A stretch of 8,887 nucleotides of DNA, from assembly GCA_913062735.1 (NCBI GenBank), contig CAJXWI010000074.1:1-8887 (forward strand), given 5' to 3'. The notes beneath the pieces are model-generated. The model was not told where the DNA came from. It did not search any database and worked only from the letters and a program-made list of their open reading frames with translations. The DNA comes from an uncultured Arcobacter sp. Lineage in GTDB: Bacteria > Campylobacterota > Campylobacteria > Campylobacterales > Arcobacteraceae. This document shows, one piece after another, positions 1 through 5,207 of this stretch. Each line of letters starts with the position of its first letter. Position 1 is the first letter of the stretch. The position numbers and the translations under genes are program-made.

Positions 1-467
1 GAAAAGGTTTGGCGAAATCTTCTTCAACACCAGGTAAAACGCAGTTAATTAATTATTTTAATATAAAATTTAAAACTGACAATGAAGAAACACCGCATTT
101 ATACGCGCGTTTCGTTGATTTACCTGGCTTTGGTTATGCAAGAGTATCAAAAACGCTGAAACAAGAATGGAATAAGAATCTTACTGCTTATCTTGAGCAA
201 AGAGCTTGTTTACAGATATTTGTACACCTAATTGATGCCAGACATAAAGATTTAGCCATAGATAAAAATGTAGATGCTTTTTTGAAGTCAATAAAAAGAG
301 GCGATCAGATTATAATTAATGCATTTACAAAAATTGATAAATTAAAACAAAATGATTTAGCAAAACTTAAAAGAGATAATCCTGATGGTATTTTTGTCTC
401 TAACCTTAAAAAAAGAGGTTTAGAACAATTACAAAACAAGATTACGGCATATCTTTTTGGAAATTAA
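1..467 (+). CDS. engB: Ribosome biogenesis GTP-binding protein EngB (YsxC/YihA), 5'-truncated
   Basis: This is the C-terminal part of EngB, a TrmE-Era-EngA-EngB-Septin family GTPase needed for large ribosomal subunit assembly. The frame is open to the window edge; the first full codon is at 3, reading KGLAKSSSTPGKTQLINYF, which matches the region just after the P-loop in EngB. The P-loop (GRSNVGKSS) and about 40 to 50 N-terminal residues lie outside the window. Visible motifs are the G2 region (SSTPGKTQ), G3 DLPG followed by FGYA (117-140), G4 TKID (330-341) and a G5-like VSNL near the end. About 154 residues remain of a usual ~200. The TTG at 9 is not a true start, because homology continues upstream of it. 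The 3' end overlaps the next gene by 11 bases, suggesting co-transcription. From memory, engB lies near mrdA in Campylobacter jejuni too; here the two are separated by fliP and a binding-protein gene. Confidence 0.95.
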   Translation, partial: KGLAKSSSTPGKTQLINYFNIKFKTDNEETPHLYARFVDLPGFGYARVSKTLKQEWNKNLTAYLEQRACLQIFVHLIDARHKDLAIDKNVDAFLKSIKRGDQIIINAFTKIDKLKQNDLAKLKRDNPDGIFVSNLKKRGLEQLQNKITAYLFGN

Positions 468-918
468 ATTTTATAAACCAAGTGTACTAGATATTGTAGT
501 TATGCAAGACTTGGTAAAAGCAGAAGTTGATTCCGGAACCATTTTATTAAGAACGCAAGATGAAATGGCTACAAATATCAGATCGTATACCTGTGTGAAC
601 GTGGATGGAGTATTGGCTGGTTTTACTGCTTTACATATTCACTCACCTAAACTTGCAGAAGTGAGATCACTTATTGTAGATGAAAGATTTAGAGGTTTAA
701 AACTTGGGTTTAAATTGGTTGAGTCTTGTAAAAAAGAAGCAAAAGAATTAAATTTGGAACAAATTTTATCCCTAACCTACAAACAAGGTTTTTTTGAAGC
801 TTTAGATTTTAAAGAAATTTCTAAGTCTGCTTTACCAGAGCATAAAATATGGGCTGATTGTTCGCGTTGTAAACATTTCCCTGTTTGTGATGAGATTGCT
901 CTTCTTTATACCCTCTAA
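457..918 (+). CDS. GNAT-family N-acetyltransferase, short ArgA-like (putative N-acetylglutamate synthase)
   Basis: A 153-residue single-domain GNAT acetyltransferase, which transfers acetyl from acetyl-CoA to an amine. Strand 1 is KFYKPSVLDI (residues 4-13). Further in are GTILLRT (27-33), the alpha-amino-acid-pocket-like FTALHIHSPKLAEVRSL (56-72) and the acetyl-CoA loop RFRGLKLG (77-84), which has Lys where many GNATs have the middle Gly. The pattern of GTILLRT, AEVRSL and a tail HKIWADC..C.....C resembles the short N-acetylglutamate synthases, which would make it the first step of arginine synthesis; this assignment is by resemblance only. The tail carries Cys135, Cys138 and Cys144 (CxxCx5C). 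The start is TTG at 457, overlapping engB by 11 bases. The next in-frame ATG (502) would delete the first beta strand, so TTG is preferred although no strong Shine-Dalgarno is visible. A hairpin follows the stop. Confidence 0.85.
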   Translation: MEIKFYKPSVLDIVVMQDLVKAEVDSGTILLRTQDEMATNIRSYTCVNVDGVLAGFTALHIHSPKLAEVRSLIVDERFRGLKLGFKLVESCKKEAKELNLEQILSLTYKQGFFEALDFKEISKSALPEHKIWADCSRCKHFPVCDEIALLYTL

Positions 919-932
919 GAGTCTTTAAAGAT

Positions 933-962
933 ATAAGTTCTTTATTATGATAAAGAACTTAT
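933..962. terminator. Bidirectional intrinsic terminator between convergent genes
   Basis: A perfect 12-bp inverted repeat, ATAAGTTCTTTA (933-944) and TAAAGAACTTAT (951-962), with loop TTATGA; the T and A at the loop ends can add a 13th pair. It lies 15 bases after the acetyltransferase stop and covers the fliP stop codon (959-961), so it can serve both converging transcripts. The stem is AT-rich and the U-tract on either side is short (ATTTG on the plus strand), so termination strength is uncertain. Confidence 0.7.
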
Positions 963-1687
963 TTGAAACTCTGGGCCAGATTCCCAATTATAAGTGTCCA
1001 ACCATCAATTACAATAAAAAAGATTAGTTTTATGGGCAGGGATATCATAACGGGTGGTAACATCATCATCCCCAAACTCATTAAAATAGAAGCTACAATA
1101 ATATCAATAACCAAAAATGGTAAGAATATCAAAAATCCAATTTCAAAAGCTGTTTTAAGCTCACTTACTATAAATGCTGGCATTAAAATTGTTAAAGAAA
1201 CATCGTCAATATTTTTTGGATTCTCTTCTTTTTTAATTCTGTAAAAAAGTGCTAAATCTTTTTCTCTTGTATTTTTAATCATAAATTCTTTAAAAGGTTT
1301 AACTCCTTTTTCAAAAGCCACTTGATAAGAAATCTGTTCGTCCATATAAGGAACAATAGCATCATTCCAAGCTCTTTTTCCGTAAGGTTCCATAATAAAA
1401 ACAGTCATAATTAATGATAAAGATATAATAATTTGTGTGGGAGGCGTTTGTTGTAGTCCCATAGCTTGTCGTAAAAGTGAGAAAACAATGATTAAACGCG
1501 TAAAAGAAGTAACCATTAAAATCAACGTAGGTGCAAGCGCTAAAATAGCTAAAATGATTACAATATTAATTGTTTTTACAAATTGAGCCGGCTCATCTAT
1601 TGCAGAAACAGATAAATTAATAAAAGGCGCTTGATCTGCTGCAAAAAGCGAAAATGATAATAAAATAATAGATAAAATAATTTTCAA
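959..1687 (-). CDS. fliP: Flagellar type III export gate protein FliP
   Basis: FliP forms the core of the inner-membrane export gate (with FliQ and FliR) that passes flagellar rod, hook and filament subunits. The frame is open from 1753, giving 264 residues, but a TTG at 1687-1685 is preceded by AGGA (1697-1694) with a 6-base spacer. It gives 242 residues, the normal FliP size, starting with a cleavable signal peptide (MKIILSIILLSFSLFAA, cut before Asp18) as FliP proteins have. An ATG at 1732 gives 257 residues and has no ribosome binding site. Family blocks are all present (numbering from the TTG): LTSFTR-type VTSFTRLIIVFSLLRQAMG (59-77), QQTPP (79-83), PAFIVSELKTAF (160-171) and MMMLPPVMISLP (197-208), with about four transmembrane helices. 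The gene stands alone among non-flagellar genes, as is common in Campylobacterota, and ends in a shared hairpin terminator. Confidence 0.96.
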   Translation of the reverse strand: MKIILSIILLSFSLFAADQAPFINLSVSAIDEPAQFVKTINIVIILAILALAPTLILMVTSFTRLIIVFSLLRQAMGLQQTPPTQIIISLSLIMTVFIMEPYGKRAWNDAIVPYMDEQISYQVAFEKGVKPFKEFMIKNTREKDLALFYRIKKEENPKNIDDVSLTILMPAFIVSELKTAFEIGFLIFLPFLVIDIIVASILMSLGMMMLPPVMISLPIKLIFFIVIDGWTLIIGNLAQSFK

Positions 1688-1693
1688 TAAAAA

Positions 1694-1697
1694 TCCT
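1694..1697 (-). promoter_or_regulatory. Shine-Dalgarno site that decides the fliP start
   Basis: On the minus strand the sequence reads AGGA, six bases, then TTG AAA ATT. No comparable purine motif precedes the longer TTG start (1753) or the ATG (1732), so this site favours the 242-residue FliP. Confidence 0.6.
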
Positions 1698-1792
1698 AAA
1701 TAAAAATATCTGAATATTAACAAAAAATTCATTAAAGCTAAAGAAAATATCAATAAAATATAGATGTTACAATTAATTTTATATTTTTAGTT

Positions 1793-1830
1793 TATTAATT
1801 TAGAAAAAATTTCTATTAATTTAGAAAAAA
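1793..1830. repeat. Two 17-bp direct repeats with 21-bp period
   Basis: TATTAATTTAGAAAAAA occurs at 1793-1809 and again, identical, at 1814-1830, so the period is 21 bp, two turns of the helix. A degraded third copy (GAATTTAGTTTAAAAAAGG) follows at 1831-1849 and runs into the ribosome binding site of the binding-protein gene. Each copy contains a TATTAA box that could act as a -10 element; the copy at 1814 is suitably placed for the gene starting at 1856. The repeat may be a tandem operator or simply AT-rich slippage. Confidence 0.6.
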
Positions 1831-1844
1831 GAATTTAGTTTAAA

Positions 1845-1849
1845 AAAGG
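1845..1849 (+). promoter_or_regulatory. Ribosome binding site of the solute-binding protein gene
   Basis: AAAGG lies six bases before the ATG at 1856 and supports that start; the signal peptide follows directly. Confidence 0.6.
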
Positions 1850-1855
1850 TTTAGT

Positions 1856-2632
1856 ATGAAAAGAGTTATATTTTTTATTATGTTTGTATTTACTTCTAGC
1901 ATTTTTGCTGATAAATTACAAGATATTAAAAGCCAAGGTTTTTTAATTGCAGGTGTTAAATACGATTTCAAACCCTTTGGTTTTATTAACGAAGATGGAA
2001 GAATTGATGGATTTGATATTGATTTAATAAAATATATCTCTTCTAAACTCGATGTTGATGTCCGTTTTAAACAAGTAACATCAACAAATAGAATAAAACT
2101 ACTTAAAAACAATAAAGTGGACCTTGTTATTGCTTCTATGACGCATAAGTTAAGTAGAGAAAAAGATATAGATTTTTCAATTTCGTATTTTTTTGATGGG
2201 CAAGCTATGTTGGTTTTAAATAAAGATACTCGCAAACACTATAGTAATTATGAAGGTGCAAGAATAGGGGCTATAAAAGGAGCCACGTCTGGAGGAAATT
2301 TTAAAAAGTTACTTCCAGCTGCTAAAATGGTTTATTACAATGAATATCCTCAAGCACTTAGAGCTTTAAATGCTGGGTATTTAGATGCTATTACTACGGA
2401 TCTTGCTTGGTGTTCTTTACAGGCAATTGAGAGTAGAGGAAAATTTAAAGTCTTAGATGATATCTTGTCTTATGAGCCTTATGGTATTGGAGTAATAGAA
2501 AATGAATCAAATTATTTAGATGAGATTAATAAAATACTGCAAGATTCAGTACTTGATGGAACCTATGCAAATATTTATGAAAAATGGTTTGGAAAGCTTC
2601 CTGCTAAACTTCCCGAAGTTTGGCCAAGATAA
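1856..2632 (+). CDS. ABC transporter substrate-binding protein, family 3 (amino-acid type), periplasmic
   Basis: A 258-residue extracellular solute-binding protein of family 3 (SBP_bac_3), which captures a small polar ligand, usually an amino acid, in the periplasm and delivers it to an ABC permease. The N-terminus is a signal peptide (residues 1-18, MKRVIFFIMFVFTSSIFA). The mature protein shows the family pattern: GVKYDFKPFGF (33-43), the signature GFDIDLIKYI (52-61), an SREKDIDFS block with Arg101 at the position that binds the ligand carboxylate in this fold, GATSGGNFKKLLP (142-154) and TTDLAW with Asp172 where the amino group is normally held. Those two residues favour an amino-acid ligand, by analogy with GlnH and PEB1 proteins. 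No permease or ATPase is adjacent, so it is an orphan here. It ends 3 bases from the convergent mrdA stop codon. The ligand cannot be read from the sequence. Confidence 0.9.
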   Translation: MKRVIFFIMFVFTSSIFADKLQDIKSQGFLIAGVKYDFKPFGFINEDGRIDGFDIDLIKYISSKLDVDVRFKQVTSTNRIKLLKNNKVDLVIASMTHKLSREKDIDFSISYFFDGQAMLVLNKDTRKHYSNYEGARIGAIKGATSGGNFKKLLPAAKMVYYNEYPQALRALNAGYLDAITTDLAWCSLQAIESRGKFKVLDDILSYEPYGIGVIENESNYLDEINKILQDSVLDGTYANIYEKWFGKLPAKLPEVWPR

Positions 2633-2635
2633 GCA

Positions 2636-4411
2636 TTAGTCTGCTTTTAAATAACCAAGTTTTATCATTTTATTGTAAATCTTTGATACGATTTTTCCAC
2701 CAGCACTTCCCCCATGCCCTCCATGCTCAACAATTATTGTAATAGAGTATTTTGGCTTATTAAAAGGGGCATATGACGTTAACCAGGCATGTGACCTGTG
2801 AAAATAAGCCAGTTCAGATTCTTTCATTCTTTTTTTCTCAGATTGTGGAATTGAAACAACTTGTGCTGTTCCTGTTTTTGCAGCCATTTTTACTTTTGAG
2901 CTTCTTGTATGCCAATAAGCAGTTCCTTGTTTATGATTAGCAACATCATACATTCCTCTTCTTACCATTTTAAGGTAACTTTCATTCATTGGAATTTCTT
3001 TTGCTTCTTCGTAATTGCTTTTATTTAAATGAGGCTTAGGTAATTTACCTGTTGCTAAATAGGCTGTATATCGTGCTACTTGAATAGGCGTTGTTAAGGT
3101 GTATCCTTGACCAATAGATGAAATAAGTGTTTCTCCTTTTACCCATGATCTGTTGTATCTTTTACTTTTCCATTCTTTATTGGGATTGTTTCCTACAAAC
3201 TCATTAATTTGATCAACACCTGTTCTTGCTCCAAAACCAAATTTTTTCATAGTTGCCGATATTTTATCGATTCCAATTTTTTGTGAGCCCTTATAATAAA
3301 AAACATCACAGCTTTCTCTTAGAGATTTTCTAAAATTTACTTTTCCATGTCCATGTTCTTTCCAGCATCTAAAATTTCTATTTCCTAAGGTTACAAACCC
3401 TTCATCATGAACAGTATATGCAGGACTCACGCCATTTTCTAAAAACGATAAAGCTACCCCCATTTTCCAAATTGAGCCAGGAGGGTACAAACCATTTACA
3501 ATTTTATTAGTAAAGGGGTGGTTAAAATCATTTTTTAAGATATTCCATTCTTTATGAGAAATTCCTCCCACAAAAATGTTGTTGTCAAATTCAGGAAAGG
3601 AACCTGCTGCTAATATCTCTCCATTATTTACATTCATAACCACAATTGAACCACTTTGATTGCCAAAAAGTTCATGAACATAAGCTTGTAATTTAATATC
3701 AATACTTATTTGTATGTTATTGTTTAAAGAAACATCTTTTTTATCAAGAAGCTCAATTTCTTTATTTAAAGCATTTACTTTTACATCTTTAAAGCCAAGT
3801 TTTCCTTGCAATTTTTCATTGTAATATTTTTCTAAACCATTTTTTCCAATAATTCCAGAATATTTGGACATTGAATTCTTTTTAATGTCTTTTTTTGATG
3901 CTTTCCCTACATAACCAATAATGTGTGAAGCCACTTTTTTATAAGGATAGTGTCTTTTTACAGCAGATTCAACTTTAAGCCCTTGGGTGGCATTAAAAAG
4001 AGTATATTTCCCAAAAAAATCATCATAAGGTATATAATCAACAAGTTTTACATAATTGTGTTTATAAGCTGAATCTAATTTGATATATTTTTTTAAGAGT
4101 TTTTCTTTTTCAAACTGTGGAAAGTGCTTGTTTATATGTGCCAAAAGTTTTAATAAACGTTCTTTACTTTTTTTTGAACGTAAATGTGGTTCTACATTAA
4201 TTGAGAAACCAAGATTATTAATAGCAAGTGCAATTCCATTTCTATCTTGAATAATACCTCTTGAAGGCACTTTATATACGCGCTTAATATAGTTTTGTTT
4301 GGATAACTCTTCATAATACGTATTGGATTTAATACTTAGAAAATATACTCTGGCTAACAACATCAAGGAAACAGCAACAATAAAGATAATTATATAATTT
4401 AATCGTTTCAT
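2636..4411 (-). CDS. mrdA: Penicillin-binding protein 2 (peptidoglycan D,D-transpeptidase MrdA)
   Basis: A class B penicillin-binding protein of 591 residues that cross-links peptidoglycan during cell elongation, together with RodA and the MreBCD group. It has a cytoplasmic stub and one transmembrane anchor (about 5-24), the pedestal motif RGIIQDRNG (51-59), the dimerisation-domain block GIIGKNGLEKYYNEKLQG (186-203) and the transpeptidase domain with SIWK (nucleophile Ser313, Lys316), SCD (367-369, the SxN-type motif with Asp in the third place, as is usual in PBP2) and KTG (512-514). Length and motif order fit PBP2 and not the division enzyme PBP3. The start ATG overlaps the stop of the upstream membrane protein (ATGA), with GTAGG about 9 bases before it, indicating translational coupling. 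No rodA is in the window. Confidence 0.96.
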   Translation of the reverse strand: MKRLNYIIIFIVAVSLMLLARVYFLSIKSNTYYEELSKQNYIKRVYKVPSRGIIQDRNGIALAINNLGFSINVEPHLRSKKSKERLLKLLAHINKHFPQFEKEKLLKKYIKLDSAYKHNYVKLVDYIPYDDFFGKYTLFNATQGLKVESAVKRHYPYKKVASHIIGYVGKASKKDIKKNSMSKYSGIIGKNGLEKYYNEKLQGKLGFKDVKVNALNKEIELLDKKDVSLNNNIQISIDIKLQAYVHELFGNQSGSIVVMNVNNGEILAAGSFPEFDNNIFVGGISHKEWNILKNDFNHPFTNKIVNGLYPPGSIWKMGVALSFLENGVSPAYTVHDEGFVTLGNRNFRCWKEHGHGKVNFRKSLRESCDVFYYKGSQKIGIDKISATMKKFGFGARTGVDQINEFVGNNPNKEWKSKRYNRSWVKGETLISSIGQGYTLTTPIQVARYTAYLATGKLPKPHLNKSNYEEAKEIPMNESYLKMVRRGMYDVANHKQGTAYWHTRSSKVKMAAKTGTAQVVSIPQSEKKRMKESELAYFHRSHAWLTSYAPFNKPKYSITIIVEHGGHGGSAGGKIVSKIYNKMIKLGYLKAD

Positions 4412-4848
4412 ATAAATAAACCTACAATAATAAAATCAATAATAATATTTATAAAAATACTAAAAATAAGACTAAAAGAAATATCATTTCCTAAAGAAAA
4501 TAAAACAAGTGCGGAAGCATAAAACCATAAGATATGAACATAATTACTGACATTTGAGAAAGAAACAACACGTATTAAATTGGGAAGAATAAACGAATGA
4601 GAGAAAAAAGCCAACAAAGACAGTGAAAAAGGCTTAAATCCCATGTTTACTTCTAAAAAAAGAAAGGTAAGTACTAATATACCCAAGGTATAATATTGTT
4701 TGTTCTTTAAACTTTGTTCAAAAGATAAAAAGATTATGCCTATGAACATAATAGATATAAAATAAATGGATGAGAGTATATTAATAAGAACTGCAGCAAT
4801 GCAAATAAAAAAAATAATAATGGGTATGTTTAAAATACTTTTGTGCAT
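4408..4848 (-). CDS. Small polytopic inner-membrane protein, MreD-like by position
   Basis: A 146-residue, very hydrophobic protein with about five predicted membrane helices (roughly 7-25, 28-43, 52-68, 75-92 and 104-145, the last probably two helices). It has few charged residues, which cluster in short loops such as SLKNKQYY (46-53). Size, helix count and direct upstream coupling to mrdA (ATGA overlap) are those expected of MreD, the membrane link between MreC and the elongation enzymes. From memory, Campylobacter jejuni also has a small unnamed membrane protein between engB and its PBP2 gene. The primary sequence itself is too divergent for me to call MreD on motifs, so the role is inferred from context. 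The ATG at 4848 is the only good start; the Shine-Dalgarno is weak. Confidence 0.8.
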   Translation of the reverse strand: MHKSILNIPIIIFFICIAAVLINILSSIYFISIMFIGIIFLSFEQSLKNKQYYTLGILVLTFLFLEVNMGFKPFSLSLLAFFSHSFILPNLIRVVSFSNVSNYVHILWFYASALVLFSLGNDISFSLIFSIFINIIIDFIIVGLFI

Positions 4849-4872
4849 TAGTGGTCTTTTTGTTTTTTGATA

Positions 4873-4878
4873 ATTATA
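4873..4878 (-). promoter_or_regulatory. Candidate -10 box for the mreD-like/mrdA pair
   Basis: On the minus strand a perfect TATAAT (4878-4873) lies 24 bases before the ATG at 4848, in the only sizeable gap (73 bases) of the minus-strand gene run. A -35 hexamer is not evident, which is usual for Campylobacterota housekeeping promoters. It would let the cell-wall pair be expressed separately from the flagellar pair upstream. Confidence 0.5.
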
Positions 4879-4921
4879 GCGAAGAAAATTTAAAGCATTG
4901 CCTTATAAATTTAATTTTTTT

Positions 4922-5206
4922 CTATTTTTCCTTGTGTTTTTGATTTAACTCATAGATATATGAGAATATCTCTGCTACAGCTTTGTACATATTGTTTGGG
5001 ATTTCGGTATCTATATCTATTTTGCTTAAAAGCTCAATTAGATCCTCATCTTTTTTAATAGGTAAATCATTGGCTTTTGCAATCTTTATAATATTACTTG
5101 CTGTTTCTCCTTTTCCTTTGGCTACTATTTTAGGAGCCATGCTTGAAGAAGAATCGTATTGCAAAGCGGCAGCTTTTAAAACCTTTTTCGAATTTTCTTC
5201 ATACAT
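4922..5206 (-). CDS. FlhB C-terminal-domain protein (FhlB / YlqH / FlhX type)
   Basis: A 94-residue stand-alone copy of the cytoplasmic C-terminal domain of the flagellar export switch protein FlhB. It matches that domain along its length: AALQYDSSSSMAPKIVAKGKGETASNIIKIAKANDLPI aligns with the FlhB segment just after the autocleavage site (residues 13-50), followed by EIPNNMYKAVAEIFSYIYELN (69-89). The four FlhB transmembrane helices and the self-cleaving NPTH motif are absent, so it is not a full FlhB. Such proteins are known in Bacillus (YlqH) and Helicobacter (HP1575), where they can replace the cleaved FlhB fragment. It starts one base after the FliK-like stop codon, with AAAGG (in the end of fliK) seven bases before the ATG, so the two are almost certainly co-translated. 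The likely partner is therefore the FliK C-terminal domain. Confidence 0.88.
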   Translation of the reverse strand: MYEENSKKVLKAAALQYDSSSSMAPKIVAKGKGETASNIIKIAKANDLPIKKDEDLIELLSKIDIDTEIPNNMYKAVAEIFSYIYELNQKHKEK

Positions 5207-5207
5207 T

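Noticed and set aside
963..1244. Plus-strand open frame of 93 codons
   Set aside because: It lies wholly antisense to fliP, has no family resemblance and exists only because the opposite strand codes for a hydrophobic protein.
1840..2235. Minus-strand open frame of 131 codons
   Set aside because: Antisense to the well-supported binding-protein gene, with a Ser/Leu/Ile-rich composition typical of shadow frames and no ribosome binding site.
2606..2648. Small hairpins at the convergent end of the binding-protein gene and mrdA (AAACTT-CCCG-AAGTTT, and AAGCA-N6-TGCTTTT)
   Set aside because: Stems of only 5-6 bp inside or at the edge of coding sequence. The second has a four-T run and might be a weak terminator, but I cannot support it firmly.
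4886..4912. Imperfect hairpin (AAATTTA ... TAAATTT) after the FhlB-like gene
   Set aside because: Very AT-rich with bulges, and no T-run in the minus-strand direction, where a terminator would be needed; it could arise by chance in such DNA.
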